From assembly GCF_026213295.1 (NCBI RefSeq), contig NC_079414.1, forward strand, positions 11,534,362 through 11,598,361: a stretch of 64,000 nucleotides of DNA. The letters are read 5' to 3'. Below the pieces are notes generated by a model, which was given only the letters and a program-made list of their open reading frames with translations, was not told the origin of the DNA and ran no database searches. Of the stretch, positions 37,001 to 49,000 are shown piece after piece. Each line of letters begins with the position of its first letter. The first letter of the stretch is position 1. Made by a program: the position numbers and the translations under genes. Origin of the DNA: Gadus chalcogrammus. Lineage: Eukaryota > Chordata > Actinopteri > Gadiformes > Gadidae.

Positions 37001-40000
37001 TTTTGGTAAAGCAGTTGTCGTTATTGGTCCTGCAGTTGTTGTGTTTGGTTCAGGAGCTGTCAGTGTTGATACTGCACTTGTTGATGATATTACAGTTGTT
37101 GTGTGTACTGCAGTTGTAGCTCTTGGACGTGCAGTTGTTGTTGGTTTAGCAGTTGGGATTGTTGGTCCTGCAGTCTTTGTTGTGGATCCCGTGGTAGTAG
37201 TTAACGTAGTTGTTGTTGGTACTGCAGCTGTTGTTGGTAAAGCAGTTGTCGATATTGAGCCTGCAGTTGAAGCTCTTAGTCCAGCAATTGTTGTTGGTTC
37301 AGCAGTTCTAGTTGTCAGTCCTATGGTCGCTGTTTTTGGCACTGCAGTCGTTGGTCCTACAGTTGGTGTTGTTTTATAAGCAGTTGGCGATGTTGGTTCA
37401 GCAGTTGCCGTTGTGGTTCCTGCAGTTATTATCTGTCCTGCAGTTGTTATAAATCCTGCAGTTGTGGTTGCAGGTTTTTCTGCAAAAGTTGTTGATCCTG
37501 CAGTTGTCGATGTTAGTTCAGCAGTTGTAGTAGTTGTTCCTGCCGTTGTTCTTGCAGTTTTCGCAGTTGTAGTTTTTGGCACTGCAGTCGTTGGTCCTAC
37601 AGTTGGTGTTATTTTTTCAGCATTTGGCGTCGTTGGTCCTGCAGTTGTCGTTGGTAAAGCAGTTGTCAATATTAGGCCTGTAGTTGAAGCTCTTGGTCCA
37701 ACAATTGTTGTTAGTTCAGCAGTTCTCGTTGTCAGTCCTGTAGTCGCTGTTTTTGGCACTGCAGTCGTTGGTCCTACAGTTGGTGTTGTTTTTTCAGCAA
37801 CTGGCGTTGTTGGTTTAGCAGTTGCCGTTGTGGTTCCTGCAGTTGTAGCTCCTGATCCATGAATTGTTGTCGGTTCAGGATTTGGCGTTGTGGGTTCTGC
37901 ATTGACTGTTGTTGGTCCTGCAGTTGTTGTTGTTGTTCCTGCGGTATTTGTTAATGTTGTTGTTGATGGTACTGCCGTTTGATTGGGTAAAAAAGTTGTC
38001 GTTATTGGTCCTGCAGCTATTGTGTTTGGTTCAGGAGCTGTCAGTGTTGACACTGCACTGGTTGATGATCTTACAGTTGGTGTGTGTACTGCAGTTTTAG
38101 CTCTTGGACAAGCAGTTGTTGTTGGTTCAGCAGTTGGGATTGTTGGTCCAGCAGTTTTTGTTGTGGATCCCGTGGTAATAGTTAATGTTGTTGTTGTTGG
38201 TACTGCAGCTGTTGTTGGTAAAGCAGTTGTCGATATTGAGCCTGCAGTTGAAGCTCTTCGTCCAGCAATTGTTGTTGGTTCAGCAGTTCTCGTCGTCAGT
38301 CCTGTAGTCGTTGTTTTTGGCACTGCAGTCGTTGGTTCTACAGTTGGTGTTGTTTTTTCAGCATTTAGCTTTGTTGGTCCTGCAGTTGTTGTTGGTAAAG
38401 CAGTTGTCGATATTAGGCCTGTAGTTGAAGCTCTTGGTCCAGCAATTGTTGTTGGTTCAGCACTTCTCGTTGTCAGTCCTGTAGTCGCTGTTTTTGGCAC
38501 TGCAGTCGTTGGTCCTACAGTTGGAGTTGTTTTTTCAGCATTTGGTGTTGTTGGTCCTGCAGTTGTTCTTGGTAAAGCAGTTGTCAATATTAGGCCTGTA
38601 GTTGAAGCTCTTGGTCCAGCAATTGTTGTTAGTTCAGCAGTTCTCGTTGTCAGTCCTGTAGTCGCTGTTTTTGGGACTGCAGTTGTTGGTCCTACAGTTG
38701 GTGTTGTTTTTTCAGCAACTGGCGTTGTTGGTTCAGCAGTTGCCGTTGTGGTTCCTGCAGTTGTAGCTCCTGATCCATGAATTGTTGTCGGTTCATGATT
38801 TGGCGTTGTGGGTTCTGCATTGACTGTTGTTGGTCCTGCAGTTGTTGTTGTTGATCCAGCGGTATTTGTTAATGTTGTTGTTGATGGTCCTGCCGTTTGT
38901 TTTGGTAAAGCAGTTGTCGTTATTGGTCCTGCAGTTGTTGTGTTTGGTTCAGGAGCTGTCAGTGTTGATACTGCACTTGTTGATGATATTACAGTTGTTG
39001 TGTGTACTGCAGTTGTAGCTCTTGGACCAGCAGTTGTTGTTGGTTTAGCAGTTGGGATTGTTGGTCCTGCAGTCTTTGTTGTGGATCCCGTGGTAGTAGT
39101 TAACGTAGTTGTTGTTGGTACTGCAGCTGTTGTTGGTAAAGCAGTTGTCGATATTGAGCCTGCAGTTGAAGCTCTTAGTCCAGCAATTGTTGTTGGTTCA
39201 GCAGTTCTAGTTGTCAGTCCTATGGTCGCTGTTTTTGGCACTGCAGTCGTTGGTCCTACAGTTGGAGTTGTTTTTTCAGCATTTGGCGTTGTTGGTCCTG
39301 CAGTTGTTGTTGGTAAAGCAGTTGTCGATATTAGGCCTGTAGTTGAAGCTCTTGGTCCAGCAATTGTTGTTGGTTCAGCACTTCTCGTTGTCAGTCCTGT
39401 AGTCGCTTTTTTTGGCACTGCAGTCGTTGGTCCTACAGTTGGAGTTGTTTTTTCAGCATTTGGTGTTGTTGGTCCTGCAGTTGTTCTTGGTAAAGCAGTT
39501 GTCAATATTAGGCCTGTAGTTGAAGCTCTTGGTCCAGCAATTGTTGTTAGTTCAGCAGTTCTCGTTGTCATTCCTGTAGTCGCTGTTTTTGGCACTGCAG
39601 TCGTTGGTCCTACAGTTGGTGTTGTTTTTTCAGCAACTGGCGTTGTTGGTTCAGCAGTTGCCGTTGTGGTTCCTGCAGTTGTAGCTCCTGATCCATGAAT
39701 TGTTGTCGGTTCATGATTTGGCGTTGTGGGTTCTGCATTGACTGTTGTTGGTCCTGCAGTTGTTGTTGTTGTTCCTGCGATATTTGTTAATGTTGTTGTT
39801 GATGGTCCTGCCGTTTGATTTGGTAAAACAGTTGTCGTTATTGTTCCTGCAGTTGTTGTTTTTGGTTCAGGAGTCAGTGTTGATACTGCACTGGTTGATG
39901 ATCTTACAGTTGGTGTGTGTACTGCAGTTTTAGCTCTTGGACCAGCAGTTGTTGTTGGTTCAGCAGTTGGGATTGTTGGTCCAGCAGTTTTTGTTGTGGA

Positions 40001-43000
40001 TCCTGTGGTAGTAGTTAATGTTGTTGTTGTTGGTACTGAAGCTGTTGTTGGTAAAGCAGTTGTCGATATTGAGCCAGCAGTTGAAGCTCTTCGTCCAGCA
40101 ATTGTTGTTGGTTCAGCAGTTCTCGTCGTCAGTCCTGTAGTCGTTGTTTTTGGCACTGCAGTCGTTGGTTCTACAGATGGTGTTGTTTTTTCAGCATTTG
40201 GCTTTGTTGGTCCTGCAGTTGTTGTTTGTAAAGCAGTTGTCGATATTAGGCCTGTAGTTGAAGCTCTTGGTCCAGCAATTGTTGTTGGTTCAGCACTTCT
40301 CGTTGTCAGTCCTGTAGTCGCTGTTTTTGGCACTGCAGTCGTTGGTCCTACAGTTGGAGTTGTTCTTTCAGCATTTGGCGTTGTTGGTCCTGCAGTTGTT
40401 GTTGGTAAAGCAGTTGTCGATATTAGGCCTGTAGTTGAAGCTCTTGGTCCAGCAATTGTTGTTGGTTCAGCACTTCTCGTTGTCAGTCCTGTAGTCGCTG
40501 TTTTTGGCACTGCAGTCGTTGGTCCTACAGTTGGAGTTGTTTTTTCAGCATTTGGCGTTGTTGGTCCTGCAGTTGTTGTTGGTAAAGCAGTTGTCGATAT
40601 TAGGCCTGTAGTTGAAGCTCTTGGTCCAGCAATTGTTGTTGGTTCAGCACTTCTCGTTGTCAGTCCTGTAGTCGCTGTTTTTGGCACTGCAGTCGTTGGT
40701 CCTACAGTTGGAGTTGTTTTTTCAGCATTTGGCGTTGTTGGTCCTGCTGTTGTTGTTGGTAAAGCAGTTGTCGATATTAGGCCTGTAGTTGAAGCTCTTG
40801 GTCCAGCAATTGTTGTTGGTTCAGAAGTTCTCGTTGTCAGTCCTGTAGTCGCTGGTTTTGGCACTGCAGTCGTTGGTCCTACAGTTGGAGTTGTTTTTTC
40901 AGCAGTTGGCGTTGTTGGTTCAGCAGTTGCCGTTGTGGTTCCTGCAGTGGTAGCTCCTGATCCATGAATTGTTGTCGGTTCAGGATTTGGCGTTGTGGGT
41001 TCTGCATTGACTGTTGTTGGTCCTGCAGTTGTTGTTGTTGTTCCTGCGGTATTTGTTAATATTGTTGTTGATGGTCCTGCCGTTTGATTTGGTAAAACAG
41101 TTGTCGTCATTGGTCCTGCAGCTGTTGTGTTTGGTTCAGGAACTGTCAGTGTTGATACTGCACTGGTTGATGATCTTACAGTTGGTGTGTGTACTGCAGT
41201 TTTAGCTCTTGGACCAGCAGTTGTTGTTGTTTCAGCAGTTGGGATTGTTGGTCCAGCAGTTTTTGTTGTGGATCCTGTGGTAGTAGTTAATGTTGTTGTT
41301 GTTGGTACTGCAGCTGTTGTTGGTAAAGCAGTTGTCGATATTGAGCCTGCAGTTGAAGCTCTTCGTCCAGCAATTGTTGTTGGTTCAGCAGTTCTCGTCG
41401 TCAGTCCTGTAGTCGTTGTTTTTGGCACTGCAGTCGTTGGTTCTACAGTTGGTGTTGTTTTTTCAGCATTTAGCTTTGTTGGTCCTGCAGTTGTTGTTGG
41501 TAAAGCAGTTGTCGATATTAGGCCTGTAGTTGAAGCTCTTGGTCCAGCAATTGTTGTTGGTTCAGCACTTCTCGTTGTCAGTCCTGTAGTCGCTGTTTTT
41601 GGCACTGCAGTCGTTGGTCCTACAGTTGGAGTTGTTTTTTCAGCATTTGGCGTTGTTGGTCCTGCAGTTGTTGTTGGTAAAGCAGTTGTCGATATTAGGC
41701 CTGTAGTTGAAGCTCTTGGTCCAGCAATTGTTGTTGGTTCAGCACTTCTCGTTGTCAGTCCTGTAGTCACTGTTTTTGGCACTGCAGTCGTTGGTCCTAC
41801 AGTTGGAGTTGTTTTTTCAGCATTTGGCGTTGTTGGTCCTGCTGTTGTTGTTGGTAAAGCAGTTGTCAATATTAGGCCTGTAGTTGAAGCTCTTGGTCCA
41901 GCAATTGTTGTTGGTTCAGCAGTTCTCGTTGTCAGTCCTGTAGTCGCTGGTTTTGGCACTGCAGTCGTTGGTCCTACAGTTGGAGTTGTTTTTTCAGCAG
42001 TTGGCGTTGTTGGTTCAGCAGTTGCCGTTGTGGTTCCTGCAGTGGTAGCTCCTGATCCATGAATTGTTGTCGGTTCAGGATTCGGCGTTGTGGGTTCTGC
42101 ATTGACTGTTGGTCCTGCAGTTGTTGTTGTTGTTCCTGCGGTATTTGTTAATATTGTTGTTGATGGTCCTGCCGTTTGATTTGGTAAAACAGTTGTCGTC
42201 ATTGGTCCTGCAGCTGTTGTGTTTGGTTCAGGAACTGTCAGTGTTGATACTGCACTGGTTGATGATCTTACAGTTGGTGTGTGTACTGCAGTTTTAGCTC
42301 TTGGACTAGCAGTTGTTGTTGTTTCAGCAGTTGGGATTGTTGGTCCAGCAGTTTTTGTTGTGGATCCCGTGGTAGTAGTTAATGTTGTTGTTGTTGGTAC
42401 TGCAGCTGTTGTTGGTAAAGCAGTTGTCGATATTGAGCCTGCAGTTGAAGCTCTTCGTCCAGCAATTGTTGTTGGTTCAGCAGTTCTCGTCGTCAGTCCT
42501 GTAGTCGTTGTTTTTGGCACTGCAGTCGTTGGTTCTACAGTTGGTGTTGTTTTTTCAGCATTTAGCTTTGTTGGTCCTGCAGTTGTTGTTGGTAAAGCAG
42601 TTGTCGATATTAGGCCTGTAGTTGAAGCTCTTGGTCCAGCAATTGTTGTTGGTTCAGCACTTCTCGTTGTCAGTCCTGTAGTCGCTGTTTTTGGCACTGC
42701 AGTCGTTGGTCCTACAGTTGGTGTTGTTTTTTCAGCAACTGGCATTGTTGGTTCAGCAGTTGCCGTTGTGGTTCCTGCAGTTGTAGCTCCTGATCCATGA
42801 ATTGTTGTCGTTTCATGATTTGGCGTTGTGGGTTCTGCATTGACTGTTGTTGGTCCTGCAGTTGTTGTTGTTGTTCCTGCGGTATTTGTTAATGTTGTTG
42901 TTGATGGTCCTGCCGTTTGATTTGGTAAAACAGTTGTCGTTATTGTTCCTGCAGTTGTTGTTTTTGGTTCAGGAGTCAGTGTTGATACTGCACTGGTTGA

Positions 43001-46000
43001 TGATCTTACAGTTGGTGTGTGTACTGCAGTTTTAGCTCTTGGACCAGCAGTTGTTGTTGGTTCAGCAGTTGGGATTGTTGGTCCAGCAGTTTTTGTTGTG
43101 GATCCCGTGGTAGTAGTTAATGTTGTTGTTGTTGGTACTGCAGCTGTTGTTGGTAAAGCAGTTGTCGATATTGAGCCTGCAGTTGAAGCTCTTCGTCCAG
43201 CAATTGTTGTTGGTTCAGCAGTTCTCGTCGTCAGTCCTGTAGTCATTGTTTTTGGCACTGCAGTCGTTGGTTCTACAGATGGTGTTGTTTTTTCAGCATT
43301 TGGCTTTGTTGGTCCTGCAGTTGTTGTTTGTAAAGCAGTTGTCGATATTAGGCCTGTAGTTGAAGCTCTTGGTCCAGCAATTGTTGTTGGTTCAGCACTT
43401 CTCGTTGTCAGTCCTGTAGTCGCTGTTTTTGGCACTGCAGTCGTTGGTCCTACAGTTGGAGTTGTTTTTTCAGCATTTGGCGTTGTTGGTCCCGCAGTTG
43501 TTGTTGGTAAAGCAGTTGTCGATATTAGGCCTGTAGTTGAAGCTCTTGGTCCAGCAATTGTTGTTGGTTCAGCACTTCTCGTTGTCAGTCCTGTAGTCGC
43601 TGTTTTTGGCACTGCAGTCGTTGGTCCTACAGTTGGAGTTGTTTTTTCAGCATTTGGCGTTGTTGGTCCTGCAGTTGTTGTTGGTAAAGCAGTTGTCGAT
43701 ATTAGGCCTGTAGTTGAAGCTCTTGGTCCAGCAATTGTTGTTGGTTCAGCACTTCTCGTTGTCAGTCCTGTAGTCGCTGTTTTTGGCACTGCAGTCGTTG
43801 GTCCTACAGTTGGAGTTGTTTTTTCAGCATTTGGCATTGTTGGTCCTGCTGTTGTTGTTGGTAAAGCAGTTGTCGATATTAGGCCTGTAGTTGAAGCTCT
43901 TGGTCCAGCAATTGTTGTTGGTTCAGCAGTTCTCGTTGTCAGTCCTGTAGTCGCTGGTTTTGGCACTGCAGTCGTTGGTCCTACAGTTGGAGTTGTTTTT
44001 TCAGCAGTTGGCGTTGTTGGTTCAGCAGTTGCCGTTGTGGTTCCTACAGTGGTAGCTCCTGATCCATGAAATGTTGTCGGTTCAGGATTTGGCGTTGTGG
44101 GTTCTGCATTGACTGTTGTTGGTCCTGCAGTTGTTGTTGTTGTTCCTGCGGTATTTGTTAATATTGTTGTTGATGGTCCTGCCGTTTGATTTGGTAAAAC
44201 AGTTGTCGTCATTGGTCCTGCAGCTGTTGTGTTTGGTTCAGGAACTGTCAGTGTTGATACTGCACTGGTTGATGATCTTACAGTTGGTGTGTGTACTGCA
44301 GTTTTAGCTCTTGGACCAGCAGTTGTTGTTGTTTCAGCAGTTGGGATTGTTGGTCCAGCAGTTTTTGTTGTGGATCCTGTGGTAGTAGTTAATGTTGTTG
44401 TTGTTGGTACTGCAGCTGTTGTTGGTAAAGCAGTTGTCGATATTGAGCCTGCAGTTGAAGCTCTTCGTCCAGCAATTGTTGTTGGTTCAGCAGTTCTCGT
44501 CGTCAGTCCTGTAGTCGTTGTTTTTGGCACTGCAGTCGTTGGTTCTACAGTTGGTGTTGTTTTTTCAGCATTTAGCTTTGTTGGTCCTGCAGTTGTTGTT
44601 GGTAAAGCAGTTGTCGATATTAGGCCTGTAGTTGAAGCTCTTGGTCCAGCAATTGTTGTTGGTTCAGCACTTCTCGTTGTCAGTCCTGTAGTCGCTGTTT
44701 TTGGCACTGCAGTCGTTGGTCCTACAGTTGGAGTTGTTTTTTCAGCATTTGGCGTTGTTGGTCCTGCAGTTGTTGTTGGTAAAGCAGTTGTCGATATTAG
44801 GCCTGTAGTTGAAGCTCTTGGTCCAGCAATTGTTGTTGGTTCAGCACTTCTCGTTGTCAGTCCTGTAGTCGCTGTTTTTGGCACTGCAGTCGTTGGTCCT
44901 ACAGTTGGAGTTGTTTTTTCAGCATTTGGCGTTGTTGGTCCTGCTGTTGTTGTTGGTAAAGCAGTTGTCGATATTAGGCCTGTAGTTGAAGCTCTTGGTC
45001 CAGCAATTGTTGTTGGTTCAGCAGTTCTCGTTGTCAGTCCTGTAGTCGCTGTTTTTGGCACTGCAGTCGTTGGTCCTACAGTTGGTGTTGTTTTTTCAGC
45101 AACTGGCATTGTTGGTTCAGCAGTTGCCGTTGTGGTTCCTGCAGTTGTAGCTCCTGATCCATGAATTGTTGTCGTTTCATGATTTGGCGTTGTGGGTTCT
45201 GCATTGACTGTTGTTGGTCCTGCAGTTGTTGTTGTTGTTCCTGCGGTATTTGTTAATGTTGTTGTTGATGGTCCTGCCGTTTGATTTGGTAAAACAGTTG
45301 TCGTTATTGTTCCTGCAGTTGTTGTTTTTGGTTCAGGAGTCAGTGTTGATACTGCACTGGTTGATGATCTTACAGTTGGTGTGTGTACTGCAGTTTTAGC
45401 TCTTGGACCAGCAGTTGTTGTTGGTTCAGCAGTTGGGATTGTTGGTCCAGCAGTTTTTGTTGTGGATCCCGTGGTAGTAGTTAATGTTGTTGTTGTTGGT
45501 ACTGCAGCTGTTGTTGGTAAAGCAGTTGTCGATATTGAGCCTGCAGTTGAAGCTCTTCGTCCAGCAATTGTTGTTGGTTCAGCAGTTCTCGTCGTCAGTC
45601 CTGTAGTCGTTGTTTTTGGCACTGCAGTCGTTGGTTCTACAGTTGGTGTTGTTTTTTCAGCATTTAGCTTTGTTGGTCCTGCAGTTGTTGTTGGTAAAGC
45701 AGTTGTCGATATTAGGCCTGTAGTTGAAGCTCTTGGTCCAGCAATTGTTGTTGGTTCAGCACTTCTCGTTGTCAGTCCTGTAGTCGCTGTTTTTGGCACT
45801 GCAGTCGTTGGTCCTACAGTTGGAGTTGTTTTTTCAGCATTTGGCGTTGTTGGTCCTGCAGTTGTTGTTGGTAAAGCAGTTGTCGATATTAGGCCTGTAG
45901 TTGAAGCTCTTGGTCCAGCAATTGTTGTTGGTTCAGCACTTCTCGTTGTCAGTCCTGTAGTCGCTGTTTTTGGCACTGCAGTCGTTGGTCCTACAGTTGG

Positions 46001-49000
46001 AGTTGTTTTTTCAGCATTTGGCGTTGTTGGTCCTGCAGTTGTTGTTGGTAAAGCAGTTGTCGATATTAGGCCTGTAGTTGAAGCTCTTGGTCCAGCAATT
46101 GTTGTTGGTTCAGCACTTCTCGTTGTCAGTCCTGTAGTCGCTGTTTTTGGCACTGCAGTCGTTGGTCCTACAGTTGGAGTTGTTTTTTCAGCATTTGGCA
46201 TTGTTGGTCCTGCTGTTGTTGTTGGTAAAGCAGTTGTCGATATTAGGCCTGTAGTTGAAGCTCTTGGTCCAGCAATTGTTGTTGGTTCAGCAGTTCTCGT
46301 TGTCAGTCCTGTAGTCGCTGGTTTTGGCACTGCAGTCGTTGGTCCTACAGTTGGAGTTGTTTTTTCAGCAGTTGGCGTTGTTGGTTCAGCAGTTGCCGTT
46401 GTGGTTCCTACAGTGGTAGCTCCTGATCCATGAAATGTTGTCGGTTCAGGATTTGGCGTTGTGGGTTCTGCATTGACTGTTGTTGGTCCTGCAGTTGTTG
46501 TTGTTGTTCCTGCGGTATTTGTTAATATTGTTGTTGATGGTCCTGCCGTTTGATTTGGTAAAACAGTTGTCGTCATTGGTCCTGCAGCTGTTGTGTTTGG
46601 TTCAGGAACTGTCAGTGTTGATACTGCACTGGTTGATGATCTTACAGTTGGTGTGTGTACTGCAGTTTTAGCTCTTGGACCAGCAGTTGTTGTTGTTTCA
46701 GCAGTTGGGATTGTTGGTCCAGCAGTTTTTGTTGTGGATCCTGTGGTAGTAGTTAATGTTGTTGTTGTTGGTACTGCAGCTGTTGTTGGTAAAGCAGTTG
46801 TCGATATTGAGCCTGCAGTTGAAGCTCTTCGTCCAGCAATTGTTGTTGGTTCAGCAGTTCTCGTCGTCAGTCCTGTAGTCGTTGTTTTTGGCACTGCAGT
46901 CGTTGGTTCTACAGTTGGTGTTGTTTTTTCAGCATTTAGCTTTGTTGGTCCTGCAGTTGTTGTTGGTAAAGCAGTTGTCGATATTAGGCCTGTAGTTGAA
47001 GCTCTTGGTCCAGCAATTGTTGTTGGTTCAGCACTTCTCGTTGTCAGTCCTGTAGTCGCTGTTTTTGGCACTGCAGTCGTTGGTCCTACAGTTGGAGTTG
47101 TTTTTTCAGCATTTGGCGTTGTTGGTCCTGCAGTTGTTGTTGGTAAAGCAGTTGTCGATATTAGGCCTGTAGTTGAAGCTCTTGGTCCAGCAATTGTTGT
47201 TGGTTCAGCACTTCTCGTTGTCAGTCCTGTAGTCGCTGTTTTTGGCACTGCAGTCGTTGGTCCTACAGTTGGAGTTGTTTTTTCAGCATTTGGCGTTGTT
47301 GGTCCTGCTGTTGTTGTTGGTAAAGCAGTTGTCGATATTAGGCCTGTAGTTGAAGCTCTTGGTCCAGCAATTGTTGTTGGTTCAGCAGTTCTCGTTGTCA
47401 GTCCTGTAGTCGCTGTTTTTGGCACTGCAGTCGTTGGTCCTACAGTTGGTGTTGTTTTTTCAGCAACTGGCATTGTTGGTTCAGCAGTTGCCGTTGTGGT
47501 TCCTGCAGTTGTAGCTCCTGATCCATGAATTGTTGTCGTTTCATGATTTGGCGTTGTGGGTTCTGCATTGACTGTTGTTGGTCCTGCAGTTGTTGTTGTT
47601 GTTCCTGCGGTATTTGTTAATGTTGTTGTTGATGGTCCTGCCGTTTGATTTGGTAAAACAGTTGTCGTTATTGTTCCTGCAGTTGTTGTTTTTGGTTCAG
47701 GAGTCAGTGTTGATACTGCACTGGTTGATGATCTTACAGTTGGTGTGTGTACTGCAGTTTTAGCTCTTGGACCAGCAGTTGTTGTTGGTTCAGCAGTTGG
47801 GATTGTTGGTCCAGCAGTTTTTGTTGTGGATCCCGTGGTAGTAGTTAATGTTGTTGTTGTTGGTACTGCAGCTGTTGTTGGTAAAGCAGTTGTCGATATT
47901 GAGCCTGCAGTTGAAGCTCTTCGTCCAGCAATTGTTGTTGGTTCAGCAGTTCTCGTCGTCAGTCCTGTAGTCGTTGTTTTTGGCACTGCAGTCGTTGGTT
48001 CTACAGTTGGTGTTGTTTTTTCAGCATTTAGCTTTGTTGGTCCTGCAGTTGTTGTTGGTAAAGCAGTTGTCGATATTAGGCCTGTAGTTGAAGCTCTTGG
48101 TCCAGCAATTGTTGTTGGTTCAGCACTTCTCGTTGTCAGTCCTGTAGTCGCTGTTTTTGGCACTGCAGTCGTTGGTCCTACAGTTGGAGTTGTTTTTTCA
48201 GCATTTGGCGTTGTTGGTCCTGCAGTTGTTGTTGGTAAAGCAGTTGTCGATATTAGGCCTGTAGTTGAAGCTCTTGGTCCAGCAATTGTTGTTGGTTCAG
48301 CACTTCTCGTTGTCAGTCCTGTAGTCGCTGTTTTTGGCACTGCAGTCGTTGGTCCTACAGTTGGAGTTGTTTTTTCAGCATTTGGCGTTGTTGGTCCTGC
48401 TGTTGTTGTTGGTAAAGCAGTTGTCGATATTAGGCCTGTAGTTGAAGCTCTTGGTCCAGCAATTGTTGTTGGTTCAGCAGTTCTCGTTGTCAGTCCTGTA
48501 GTCGTTGGTTTTGGCACTGCAGTCGTTGGTCCTACAGTTGGAGTTGTTTTTTCAGCAGTTGGCGTTGTTGGTTCAGCAGTTGCCGTTGTGGTTCCTGCAG
48601 TGGTAGCTCCTGATCCATGAATTGTTGTCGGTTCAGGATTTGGCGTTGTGGGTTCTGCATTGACTGTTGTTGGTCCTGCAGTTGTTGTTGTTGTTCCTGC
48701 GGTATTTGTTAATATTGTTGTTGATGGTCCTGCCGTTTGATTTGGTAAAACAGTTGTCGTCATTGGTCCTGCAGCTGTTGTGTTTGGTTCAGGAACTGTC
48801 AGTGTTGATACTGCACTGGTTGATGATCTTACAGTTGGTGTGTGTACTGCAGTTTTAGCTCTTGGACCAGCAGTTGTTGTTGTTTCAGCAGTTGGGATTG
48901 TTGGTCCAGCAGTTTTTGTTGTGGATCCTGTGGTAGTAGTTAATGTTGTTGTTGTTGGTACTGCAGCTGTTGTTGGTAAAGCAGTTGTCGATATTGAGCC